A DNA stretch of 7,552 nucleotides from Deltaproteobacteria bacterium (GTDB lineage Bacteria > Desulfobacterota > Desulfobacteria > Desulfobacterales > SURF-15): positions 1 to 7,552 of the forward strand of contig JAHEHB010000273.1 of NCBI GenBank assembly GCA_024644775.1. Reading direction: 5' to 3'. The notes beneath the pieces are model-generated. The model ran no database searches. It saw nothing but the letters and a program-made list of their open reading frames with translations, and was not told the origin of the DNA. Each line of letters begins with the position of its first letter. Positions within the stretch are counted from its first letter, which is position 1. Positions 1 to 7,376 of the stretch are shown here, piece after piece. A program made the translations under genes and the position numbers.

Positions 1-1
1 T

Positions 2-952
2 TTCAGTTCTGCTGAAACACTAAGGGCAATCGGTGATCTCGATATTCTTGTTCGCCTGGGTGTCACTTTTATCTGGGTGGGTGTTGAATCGAAAAAAGAG
101 GTCTATGCGAAAAATAAAAATACTGATTTTAATATTCTTTTCGAGGAGTTACGGAAAAGAGGAATCAGCGTTTTGGCATCGTCGATTTTATTTCTCGAGG
201 AACACGATAAAAATACAATCTGGGAAGACGTCGACTTTGTAACCTCGCTAAATCCGGATTATCTGCAATTCGCGCCGCTGGGACCGATCCCTGGAACAAA
301 ATTGTACGATGATTATATAAAAAAGGAAAAAGTAATCAAAGACATTCCCTATGTATCCCAACATGGTCAGGGTAAAATTTGGTTTCGTCATGATCATTTT
401 TCAAGAGATGAATCAGAAAATTTTTTGCGTCTTGCTTTTGAAATCGATTATAACAGAAACGGCGCTTCCATATTGCGTGGCATCAAAACTGCTTTAAAGG
501 GTTATGTCTATTGCACGAATCACCCGGACGACCGTATTCGTAAGCGTATTCCATACTATGAAAAAAGACTTAAATTGATGCGATATTTTCTCGCCGCGTC
601 GACCATTTTTGTGCAAAATCGACAAAGTGAAATCTTGCTAAAGGAAATCAAGGAATCATTTCGCTTAACGTTCGGCAGGCTGAATCTTTCGACTTTGTTA
701 GCATCGACTGTTGTCGTTTTTTTCAGTATTAAAGAATACTTGCGATATCGAATCGTCGGAGATGTCAGGGTACCGACAACCTCTTACCGTCTATTCAATG
801 ACGTTTATAAACATGAAGAGCAACTTGCGAAAGTCTCAAACGATACCGAGGCACCATTGGAAATACCGCGCCGCTTGCCTGACCAGCCGGCGCCTTCGTT
901 AGCGGCAGGCAAATATCCTATCCAAGAATCATCCCTAAAGCGGGTCGCTTAG
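2..952 (+). CDS. Radical SAM protein, B12-binding type, C-terminal part (5' end cut by window edge)
   Basis: The frame is open from base 2 and ends at TAG 950-952, giving 316 residues of the C-terminal part; the GTG at 77 is internal. Residues 27-30 (GVES) match the conserved GVES strand of radical SAM barrels. Residues 95-102 (GPIPGTKL) match the PGTxLY motif near the end of the barrel. The stretch beginning HGQGKIWFRH, followed by a region rich in Arg, Asn and aromatic residues, resembles C-terminal regions of cobalamin-binding radical SAM proteins. The CxxxCxxC cluster motif and any B12-binding domain would lie upstream of the window, so they are unseen and the cobalamin assignment is inference. 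Residues about 228-242 (LNLSTLLASTVVVFF) are hydrophobic and might contact the membrane. The last ~50 residues are polar and proline-rich. Such proteins often do radical methylation or rearrangement; the substrate is unknown. The DNA looks AT-richer than the genes downstream (22 of 60 G+C at 121-180, against 33 of 60 at 4261-4320). Confidence 0.8.
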   Translation, partial: FSSAETLRAIGDLDILVRLGVTFIWVGVESKKEVYAKNKNTDFNILFEELRKRGISVLASSILFLEEHDKNTIWEDVDFVTSLNPDYLQFAPLGPIPGTKLYDDYIKKEKVIKDIPYVSQHGQGKIWFRHDHFSRDESENFLRLAFEIDYNRNGASILRGIKTALKGYVYCTNHPDDRIRKRIPYYEKRLKLMRYFLAASTIFVQNRQSEILLKEIKESFRLTFGRLNLSTLLASTVVVFFSIKEYLRYRIVGDVRVPTTSYRLFNDVYKHEEQLAKVSNDTEAPLEIPRRLPDQPAPSLAAGKYPIQESSLKRVA

Positions 953-956
953 GGAT
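931..956 (+). terminator. Hairpin spanning the radical SAM stop codon, possible 3'-end structure
   Basis: ATCCCTAA (931-938) pairs with TTAGGGAT (949-956). After a bulged A at 939, GCG (940-942) pairs with CGC (946-948) around a GGT loop. The stop codon TAG 950-952 lies in the right arm. No U-tract follows, so this is not a textbook intrinsic terminator. It could stabilise the mRNA 3' end or be an incidental repeat. Confidence 0.35.
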
Positions 957-984
957 ACCCTACATATAAATACTTTTCCTCGCC

Positions 985-1027
985 GCCCCCGCCTTCTTTG
1001 ATCATGATGCACTTGGAAGGTGGGGGC
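985..1027. repeat. Long-stem imperfect inverted repeat (12 bp, 19-nt loop)
   Basis: The arm GCCCCCGCCTTC (985-996) pairs with GAAGGTGGGGGC (1016-1027). All 12 positions pair if one G-U wobble (991-1021) is allowed. The loop is 997-1015 and contains the palindrome TGATCA. The stem is very GC-rich compared with its AT-rich surroundings. There is no T-tract downstream, so it could be a factor-assisted transcription end, a REP-like element, or part of an RNA. It is 33 bp past the radical SAM stop. Confidence 0.5.
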
Positions 1028-1075
1028 AGCTTACCCCTATTGGCGATATATCCGTCCAACCCATGATTACTTTTT

Positions 1076-1152
1076 ACCCCAATTGAGCGAAAACGATCAA
1101 TTGAAAGCTGATTGCTGAACGCTCCCTAATAGAGCCTTGGCTCAATTCGGGT
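1076..1152. repeat. Inverted repeat with 13-bp arms, one mismatch
   Basis: ACCCCAATTGAGC (1076-1088) and GCTCAATTCGGGT (1140-1152) are complementary at 12 of 13 positions and are separated by 51 bp. The spacer has alternative pairing partners for the same arms (1120-1124 and 1132-1135). It could be a small structured RNA, an operator-like dyad, or a small repeat element. Confidence 0.4.
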
Positions 1153-1229
1153 GATTGTTTCTGTAGGAACAAATAGATCAAACGCTCAAGTGTGGAAAAA
1201 CCTATATTTTGTCGAAGGAATTTTAACAG

Positions 1230-1258
1230 TTGAATTCATATCTCGATGGGATTAAAAT
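1230..1258 (+). promoter_or_regulatory. Putative sigma-70-type promoter for the kinase/regulator operon
   Basis: TTGAAT (1230-1235, 4 of 6 to the -35 consensus) and TAAAAT (1253-1258, 5 of 6 to the -10 consensus) are separated by 17 bp. Transcription would begin near 1265, about 58 nt before the preferred kinase start at 1324. That argues against the TTG at 1273 as the start. AT-rich intergenic DNA gives such matches by chance fairly often. Confidence 0.35.
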
Positions 1259-1323
1259 ATAACTGAAATGATTTGTTTCATGAATTTGAATCAAAGTGTA
1301 GGATTACACCGGGACGGTTGGCA

Positions 1324-2286
1324 ATGAGTCTATCAAAGTGGTTTATCCATCCGATTCTGATCTTTATCTTCTCCATTGTCACGGTGGCCACATCCCTTAT
1401 CTTGTATATTTACTGGTATGTCGAGGTCAGCGCAGGGCTTAATGCGGTCATTCAAAAAGCCAACCTTGACCCCGCTCAGGCTTTGGCCCCACAGACGTGG
1501 GTGGTTATTTTGATCCTTTCGATTCTTGTTGGGATCATTCTAATGGGGATATTTATTATTTTCGTCTACAATCAAAAAACACTCCAGCTCTATCGATTAC
1601 AGCGCAACTTTATCAACAATTTTACCCACGAGCTAAAAACCCCGGTTACCTCATTGAAACTGTATCTGGAGACATTTCGTAAACATCAGCTTCCCCGGGA
1701 GGATCAGCTGAAATACCTTAACTACATGATCCACGATGCGGACCGGTTATCAAACAACATCAACCGTATTTTAAACCTTGCCAGAATTGAAAGTAAAACC
1801 TTTAAAGAGAAGTTTGTTACCAGAAATCTCATTTCAATTCTGGAGCAGTTTTCCGAAAGAAATAAGCATATTTTTCATGGGGGTGAGATCCATATTCATA
1901 ATCCTACCGGCCGGTCCTTTGAATATCAGATCGATCTCACCCTGTTTGAAATGCTGTTGATGAATCTGCTGACCAACGCCATCAAATATAATGAATCGAA
2001 GGTCCCACGAGTAGATATTACCTTCACGCCCGAAGGGAAGGAATTACACATTCGTTTTGAGGACAACGGTATCGGATTGCCGCGGCCGGAAATCAAAAAG
2101 ATTTTTCGGAAATTTTACCAAATCGGCCAGTCGGATAACATGTCGGCCAAAGGAAGCGGACTGGGTTTATATCTGGCGGATACGATCGCACGACTTCACA
2201 AGGGCAAGATCACAGCCGAAAGCAAAGGCAACGGATCTGTTTTTTCCGTCATACTTCCCTTAGATCTGCCGGCCTCAGCCCAATGA
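1324..2286 (+). CDS. Membrane sensor histidine kinase without HAMP or large sensor domain
   Basis: A 320-residue HisKA/HATPase_c kinase that should phosphorylate the regulator encoded just downstream. It has two membrane segments (about residues 7-31 and 59-81), joined by only about 27 residues outside the membrane. No HAMP or PAS domain is seen: the second segment runs almost directly into the H-box, FTHELKTP, with phospho-acceptor His102. ATP-binding boxes follow: N box around N214-N218 (NLLTNA), G1 at 247-251 (DNGIG), F box at 260-265 (IFRKFY) and G2 at 277-282 (GSGLGL). All catalytic boxes look intact. I chose ATG 1324, preceded by a weak GGGA at 1311-1314. An in-frame TTG at 1273 would add 17 residues but has no ribosome site and sits at the expected transcription start. 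The signal is unknown; such short loops suggest sensing within the membrane or through a partner protein. Confidence 0.93.
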   Translation: MSLSKWFIHPILIFIFSIVTVATSLILYIYWYVEVSAGLNAVIQKANLDPAQALAPQTWVVILILSILVGIILMGIFIIFVYNQKTLQLYRLQRNFINNFTHELKTPVTSLKLYLETFRKHQLPREDQLKYLNYMIHDADRLSNNINRILNLARIESKTFKEKFVTRNLISILEQFSERNKHIFHGGEIHIHNPTGRSFEYQIDLTLFEMLLMNLLTNAIKYNESKVPRVDITFTPEGKELHIRFEDNGIGLPRPEIKKIFRKFYQIGQSDNMSAKGSGLGLYLADTIARLHKGKITAESKGNGSVFSVILPLDLPASAQ

Positions 2287-2297
2287 GGTAAAGGGTG
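2285..2297 (+). promoter_or_regulatory. Ribosome binding site and GTG start of the response regulator
   Basis: GAGG (2285-2288) overlaps the kinase stop TGA (2284-2286) and lies 6 nt before GTG 2295-2297. This spacing supports the GTG start, since the next in-frame ATG is deep in the receiver domain. The arrangement points to translational coupling of kinase and regulator. Confidence 0.65.
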
Positions 2298-3032
2298 ACC
2301 CATTCTGAAAAAAAGCGTGTCTTGGTTATCGAGGATGAGGATCATATCGCCGAAGGCCTGAAGTTAAACCTTGAACTGAAAGGCTATATCGCGCGTATTG
2401 CTCCAGATGGGATTTCGGGACTGCAAAGCTGGAAAGAGTGGCAGCCGGATCTGATCGTACTGGATATCATGCTCCCCGGTATGGACGGATTATCCGTACT
2501 TCGCGAAATCCGCTTTAAGGACACGCGCATCCCGATTCTGATACTATCGGCCAAGGGTGATTCCGAGGATAAGGTGAAAGGTTTTTCTCACGGGGTGGAC
2601 GACTATCTTTCCAAGCCCTTCAATCTGGAAGAGTTTTTGCTACGGCTGGAGCGGCTTTTATTCCGGGCGTCCCGGCACGGCGGGGTAGAGGCTCAAAACG
2701 AAGCCAATCTTTCACCACAGGGCTCGGTTTACACATTTGGAGATAATTGGATTGACTTTGTTACTTTAACTGCTTACGGTCAAGGCCGTGAGATACAGCT
2801 GACCGAGCAGGAAGCTAAGCTTTTAAAGCTTTTTATCGTCAATCATGGCAGGCCCATTTCCCGAAGCAAACTGTTGGAGGTTGGCTGGGGATATGCTCGG
2901 GGAACGGAATCCCGAACCGTCGACAATTTTATCGTGCGGTTTCGAAAATATTTTGAAAAAAATCCCAAAAAACCGATCTATTTTAAGAGCCTCCGTTCGG
3001 TGGGATATGTTTTTGATCATGAAAAAGATTAG
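2295..3032 (+). CDS. OmpR/PhoB-family response regulator
   Basis: A full-length 245-residue DNA-binding response regulator. Receiver domain, about residues 7-122: acidic pocket E13-D14, phospho-acceptor Asp57 in VLDIMLPGMDG, switch Ser85, Lys107 in the SKPF motif. Winged-helix domain, about 145-241: recognition helix 207-221 beginning RTVDNFIVRFR, and wing motif RSVGYVF at 234-240, near the family's usual RGVGY. About 20 polar residues link the two domains. It begins 8 nt after the kinase stop, so the two are almost certainly a cognate pair, in kinase-first order. When phosphorylated it should dimerise and bind direct-repeat operators. No convincing direct-repeat operator was found upstream, so its targets are open; autoregulation and control of the following large gene are the simplest ideas. 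Confidence 0.95.
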   Translation: MTHSEKKRVLVIEDEDHIAEGLKLNLELKGYIARIAPDGISGLQSWKEWQPDLIVLDIMLPGMDGLSVLREIRFKDTRIPILILSAKGDSEDKVKGFSHGVDDYLSKPFNLEEFLLRLERLLFRASRHGGVEAQNEANLSPQGSVYTFGDNWIDFVTLTAYGQGREIQLTEQEAKLLKLFIVNHGRPISRSKLLEVGWGYARGTESRTVDNFIVRFRKYFEKNPKKPIYFKSLRSVGYVFDHEKD

Positions 3033-3110
3033 AACTTGTTGCCTTGAACGTTGATTTGAGAACCAATGTGCCACAATCGGCTGAATTCAGATTCACCCAA
3101 AGGTGCACAT
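3033..3110 (+). promoter_or_regulatory. 78-bp spacer with ribosome binding site for the large activase gene
   Basis: AAAGGTG (3099-3105) sits 5 nt before ATG 3111 and decides that start over the upstream in-frame ATG at 3066. The spacer also has a perfect 10-bp palindrome CTGAATTCAG at 3081-3090. I see no clear -35/-10 pair and no terminator, so read-through from the regulator gene is plausible. Confidence 0.55.
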
Positions 3111-6100
3111 ATGTCACGCCAATCTAATATTATTGGAGTCGATATCGGTTCGGTGGCCATAGCCGTTGCCGAGATGGATCTGAAAAAAAGGTTGGTAAAA
3201 ACGGCCTATACGTTCCACAAAGGGCAGATCGAAACAAATTTGCAACGTATCTTTAACACGTTGGATATCAGTGAAACCCGCGGCATTGCCGTCACGTCCT
3301 CAACCCCCCCTATTATCAAGACAACCGCTCAATACGATACCCGAATCGCCGTTATTGCAACAGCGCATCGTTTTTATCAAAAAATCGGATCGATTCTATT
3401 GGTTGGCGGTGAAAAATTCGGACTCATCCGTTTTGATGAACACGGCAATTATCGTAAATTTAAAACCAACACTTCCTGTGCCGCCGGTACCGGCAGCTTT
3501 TTGGATCAACAGGCTCAGAGACTAAACCTTAGGGGGATAAGGGAACTGAGTGAAATCGCGTTTAATAATAGCGGTGCGGTGCCGAAAATCGCCTCCAGGT
3601 GTGCGGTTTTTGTAAAAACGGACCTGGTTCATGCCCAGCAGGAGGGATATACGCTGCCGGAGATCTGTGATGGATTGTGTTATGGCCTGGCTAAGAATAT
3701 TTGTGACAGCCTGTTTTCCGGTGATCCTCCCCGTGGACCCATTATATTCACGGGCGGGGTATCCAAGAATCGTGCGGTGGTTCAGCACATTCGATCCATG
3801 GTCGAAAAAGACTTACGGGTCCACGCGCAGTCACATCTTTTCGGGGCAATAGGAGCGGCCATCCACCTGATCAATGAGCCACGTTTGCCCGATACCCTGA
3901 AACTGAAATCGGTGGATGATATTCTGATCCGTGAAACCGGCCCCAAAAAGTATTTTCATAGCCCGCTTGAATGCAACCTGTCTGATTATCCTGATTTTGG
4001 CGATACCGAAAAATATGATTTTGAGACCGAAAAAGTGACGTTTTCGAATCCCGTGGAGGTCGATATTTATGCAGACCTTCGGCCGGGGACAACGGTTTCG
4101 GTTTATCTTGGGATCGATGTCGGTTCCACCAGCACCAAGGCTGTCCTCTTGGCCCAAGACATGGCTGTCCTGGCCGGATTTTATACCCGGACGGCCGGAA
4201 GACCATTGGCCGCGCTACAGTCGATATTGGCCGCCATCGATGATCTGATGAGGAAAAAACGAATCGAAGTGAAGATTGCCGGCGCCGGAACAACCGGTTC
4301 CGGACGCAAATTTATCGGTCAGGTGATTGGAGTGGATCTTATTATCGACGAGATTTCCGCCCATGCCCGAGCGGCTTACCGGCTCAACCCCGAAGTGGAT
4401 ACCATCATTGAAATCGGCGGTCAGGATTCTAAGTTTACCACCGTGAAAAACGGCTCGGTGACGTTCGCGGTCATGAATACGGTATGTGCCGCCGGAACCG
4501 GGAGTTTTATCGAGGAGCAGGCACAAAAACTGGGCTGTTCTTTAACGGATTACGCTGCGCGCACCGAGCATAAAAGATCACCGATCACCAGCGACCGCTG
4601 TACCGTATTCATGGAAAGGGATATCAATCATTATCTCAGCGAAGGGTACACGGTCGATGAGGTACTTGCCGCGGTGCTTCACGCTATCTGCGAAAACTAT
4701 CTCACTAAAGTGGCTGTGGAAAGCAACATTGGGAACACGGTCTTGTTTCAAGGGGCGACCGCTAAAAACCGGACGCTGATCGAGGCCTTCGAACAGCGAC
4801 TCAAAAAACCGATCCATGTATCCAAATATTGCCATTTAACCGGAGCGCTCGGCGTGGCGATCCTCCTGGCTGATCACGGTGTCGGGGAAACGAAATTTAG
4901 AGGAATCGACCTTTATCGAAAAAACATTCCACTGCATTTTGAAGTGTGCGATTTATGCACAAACCATTGCAAAATACGACTTGCGGAGATTGACGGCGAA
5001 ACGGTTGCCTATGGATTTCTTTGTGGAAGAGATTACGACACGAAAAAATATGTTACCAAGAACCGATCCGGTTTTGATCTGATCAGAGAAAGAAAAAAGG
5101 CCTTTGCGTTTAAACCCGCAAGAGACTATCGTGAAGGATATGTCATCGGAATTCCAGCCGCCCTCCATCTCCATGAGGACCTGTCACTCTGGCGGTATTT
5201 CTTTAATATTCTTGCCATCAAAACCGTTACCAGCGAGGATTATCGGGACGCCGTTAAAGAGGGAAAACATATGGCCGATGCTGAATTCTGCGCTCCCCTA
5301 ACCGCTCTGCACGGCCATGTCCGATATCTAATGGATAAATCCGATTTTATCTTTCTCCCGGTTTATCTTGAGAAAAAATCCCAGAAAAAGGATGTCAGAC
5401 ATCAGTACTGTTACTATACGCAGTTTGCCGCTCCACTGGCCTCGGCGGTAAGCGGTGAAAAAAACCAAGCCCGGTGCCTGATGCCGCTTGTTCATTATCT
5501 TTACAACCCTTTTCACACCAAAGCGCAGCTCTATCGAATGCTTAAGCCCCTAAAAAACACCCCCATCCGTTTCGCGGCGGTTTCAGCCGCCTATAACCAA
5601 GCGCTGGAGTTTAAGCAGAATGCGCTGATGATTCTAAAAGAACGGTTTAAAGAAGCCACCCGGAACATGGAGGACATTTATGCGGTGTTGCTGGGAAGAC
5701 CTTACACGATCCTTTCCCCATCGATGAATAAAGGGATTCCGGATATCTTTGCCTCACTGGGCATAAAAACCTTTTTTCAAGACATGTTGTCTTATGGCCG
5801 AAAAGAGGTTCAATCCATCGAACCCCTACTCAATGAGCTGCATTGGCATTATGCTGCCAAAATTCTGGAGTCGGCCGAGGTGGCGGCTCAAACCGAAGGG
5901 GCTTACCCGGTGCTTATCACCTCTTTTAAGTGTTCCCCGGATTCATTCGTAACGGACTACTTTAGAAAAGTGATGGAAGCCCATGACAAGCCGTACCTTG
6001 TGCTTCAGGTGGATGAACATGATTCGAGTGTCGGGTACGAAACGCGCATTGAGGCCGCCATTCGATCTTTCAGAAACCACCACATGTCTCTTTCGACGCA

Positions 6101-7376
6101 AACGAAAAAAACATCCGCTAAATACGTAACGGCGCTGATCCCGAAAAAGGATAAGTCTCTTTTTGGGAAAACGCTACTTATTCCTAACTGGGACAAACCG
6201 AGTCTTCAATTGATTGCGGCGGCTCTGCGTCGAGAGGGAATCGATGCACGACTGCTGGAGGAAAGCCAAACCAGCATTCAAAAAAGTCTGCGACACAATA
6301 CCGGCCAATGTATTCCGCTCAACATTATCGCCCAGGATTTTATTGACACCATCGAGAAAAATGATCTGAACCCCTCAAAAACCGTTTTGTGGTTGGCGGC
6401 CTCCAAGGTCGCTTGCAATATCCATCTATACCCCATTCATATTCGAAAGATCCTTGCGTCTTATGGGAACGGCATGGAAAGGGCCGGTATCTATGTGGGG
6501 TCGATGTCACTGCAAGACCTATCCGTCAAATTGCCTGTAAGTGTTTATTTTGCCTATATGTTTGGGGGATATCTTAAAAGAATCGGATGCAAGTTGCGCC
6601 CCTATGAAATCGTCAAAGAACAGACTGACACAGCGATTGAAAAAAGTCTGGCTATTTGGACAGCGGCCTTTGGCGGGAAACGCTCCAAAGAGGACGCCCT
6701 GGCCGAAGCGATGTCGTATTTTGAGGACATCGCAATCACCAAACAAAAAAGACCGAAGGTGGCGATATTCGGCGATTTATATGCTCGGGATAACAGCGTC
6801 ATCAACCAGGATCTTATCCGCTTTATCGAGGCCAACGGCGGTGAGGTGATTACGACACCCTATAGCGACTATATGAGAATGATTGCCACCCTCTATCTGC
6901 GAAAGTGGTTGGTTGAAGGTTATTATTTGGATGCCCTGTCTTCCAAAGCGTTGATTACCGGCTTAAAACTGCAGGAGAACACCTATTATAAATACTTTAG
7001 ACGGATTTTAGATGAACCCCAACCCCAATATGATGAATCACCGGAAAAAATACTGTCCGCTTACAATATCCGAACTGAGAACACCGGCGAATCGATGGAC
7101 AATATTTTAAAGGTTCACTATATCGCCAAATATCATCCGGATGTGACTCTTTTTGTTCAAACAAACCCTGCATTTTGCTGCCCCGCTCTGGTGACGGAAG
7201 CGATGGCCCGGAAAATAGAGAAAAAAACAGGCATTCCGGTGGTATCGGTCACTTATGACGGAACCGGCGGGAATAAAAACGATGTGATCATACCCTACCT
7301 CGAATATCCACGCGATAAGAATTTAGGTCGCTTCGCTCAGCCGCCGGCGGCGGAGAACAAGGGAATACAGGAATGA
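3111..7376 (+). CDS. Fused acyl-CoA dehydratase activase / dehydratase-like iron-sulfur protein
   Basis: A 1421-residue cytoplasmic protein. (1) Residues 5-256: activase domain of the BadF/BadG/BcrA/BcrD type (actin-fold ATPase), with cluster cysteines C123 (CAAGTGSF) and C164 (SRCAVF). (2) Residues 331-588: second activase domain with phosphate motif GIDVGSTSTK, AGAGTTGSGRKF (390-401), GGQDS (436-440) and cysteines C459 and C497. (3) Residues 613-638: CxxCxxxC then a fourth Cys, probably a metal or Fe-S site. (4) About 675-990: DUF2229-like region, related to dehydratase components, with GRPYT (862-866) and FKCSPDSF (939-946). (5) About 1018-1400: second dehydratase-like region, with C1067, C1102 and C1356-C1357, ending in VTYDGTGG. 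Family members use ATP to drive one low-potential electron into a dehydratase or double-cubane-type partner. The length and order fit the known long fused class, so it looks complete. The substrate is not known. ATG 3111 has the better ribosome site; ATG 3066 would add 15 residues. Confidence 0.9.
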   Translation: MSRQSNIIGVDIGSVAIAVAEMDLKKRLVKTAYTFHKGQIETNLQRIFNTLDISETRGIAVTSSTPPIIKTTAQYDTRIAVIATAHRFYQKIGSILLVGGEKFGLIRFDEHGNYRKFKTNTSCAAGTGSFLDQQAQRLNLRGIRELSEIAFNNSGAVPKIASRCAVFVKTDLVHAQQEGYTLPEICDGLCYGLAKNICDSLFSGDPPRGPIIFTGGVSKNRAVVQHIRSMVEKDLRVHAQSHLFGAIGAAIHLINEPRLPDTLKLKSVDDILIRETGPKKYFHSPLECNLSDYPDFGDTEKYDFETEKVTFSNPVEVDIYADLRPGTTVSVYLGIDVGSTSTKAVLLAQDMAVLAGFYTRTAGRPLAALQSILAAIDDLMRKKRIEVKIAGAGTTGSGRKFIGQVIGVDLIIDEISAHARAAYRLNPEVDTIIEIGGQDSKFTTVKNGSVTFAVMNTVCAAGTGSFIEEQAQKLGCSLTDYAARTEHKRSPITSDRCTVFMERDINHYLSEGYTVDEVLAAVLHAICENYLTKVAVESNIGNTVLFQGATAKNRTLIEAFEQRLKKPIHVSKYCHLTGALGVAILLADHGVGETKFRGIDLYRKNIPLHFEVCDLCTNHCKIRLAEIDGETVAYGFLCGRDYDTKKYVTKNRSGFDLIRERKKAFAFKPARDYREGYVIGIPAALHLHEDLSLWRYFFNILAIKTVTSEDYRDAVKEGKHMADAEFCAPLTALHGHVRYLMDKSDFIFLPVYLEKKSQKKDVRHQYCYYTQFAAPLASAVSGEKNQARCLMPLVHYLYNPFHTKAQLYRMLKPLKNTPIRFAAVSAAYNQALEFKQNALMILKERFKEATRNMEDIYAVLLGRPYTILSPSMNKGIPDIFASLGIKTFFQDMLSYGRKEVQSIEPLLNELHWHYAAKILESAEVAAQTEGAYPVLITSFKCSPDSFVTDYFRKVMEAHDKPYLVLQVDEHDSSVGYETRIEAAIRSFRNHHMSLSTQTKKTSAKYVTALIPKKDKSLFGKTLLIPNWDKPSLQLIAAALRREGIDARLLEESQTSIQKSLRHNTGQCIPLNIIAQDFIDTIEKNDLNPSKTVLWLAASKVACNIHLYPIHIRKILASYGNGMERAGIYVGSMSLQDLSVKLPVSVYFAYMFGGYLKRIGCKLRPYEIVKEQTDTAIEKSLAIWTAAFGGKRSKEDALAEAMSYFEDIAITKQKRPKVAIFGDLYARDNSVINQDLIRFIEANGGEVITTPYSDYMRMIATLYLRKWLVEGYYLDALSSKALITGLKLQENTYYKYFRRILDEPQPQYDESPEKILSAYNIRTENTGESMDNILKVHYIAKYHPDVTLFVQTNPAFCCPALVTEAMARKIEKKTGIPVVSVTYDGTGGNKNDVIIPYLEYPRDKNLGRFAQPPAAENKGIQE

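Larger units (their letters stand above)
953..1323. other. Gene-free intergenic region before the two-component operon
   Basis: No supported coding region lies on either strand of this 371-bp stretch. It holds two inverted repeats (985-1027 and 1076-1152) and a putative promoter (1230-1258), entered separately. The segment between about 1085 and 1145 also has several short elements able to pair in different ways: GAGCG 1085-1089 with CGCTC 1120-1124, and GAGC 1132-1135 with GCTC 1140-1143. The region may contain a structured leader or small RNA, or decayed repeat sequence; nothing decides between these. I did not recognise a known riboswitch. Confidence 0.6.

Noticed and set aside
33..242. 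Small + strand open frame with a hydrophobic start
   Set aside because: It is a different frame of the radical SAM gene, whose own frame is open from base 2 and carries family motifs.
1273..1323. TTG at 1273 as the kinase start
   Set aside because: No ribosome site precedes it, the added 17 residues are polar and unlike a kinase N-terminus, and it lies only about 8 nt past the likely transcription start.
3081..3090. Palindrome CTGAATTCAG as an operator of the regulator
   Set aside because: OmpR/PhoB-type proteins usually bind direct repeats; one 10-bp palindrome can occur by chance and no second copy was seen upstream of the kinase.
3066..3110. ATG at 3066 as the start of the large gene
   Set aside because: It lacks a ribosome site, whereas ATG 3111 has AAAGGTG 5 nt upstream and begins just before the first conserved activase strand.
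3831..4526. Overlapping minus-strand open frames of 103-140 codons opposite the first and second activase domains
   Set aside because: They lie wholly opposite a strongly supported gene, have low-complexity or unrelated composition, and show no recognisable domain.
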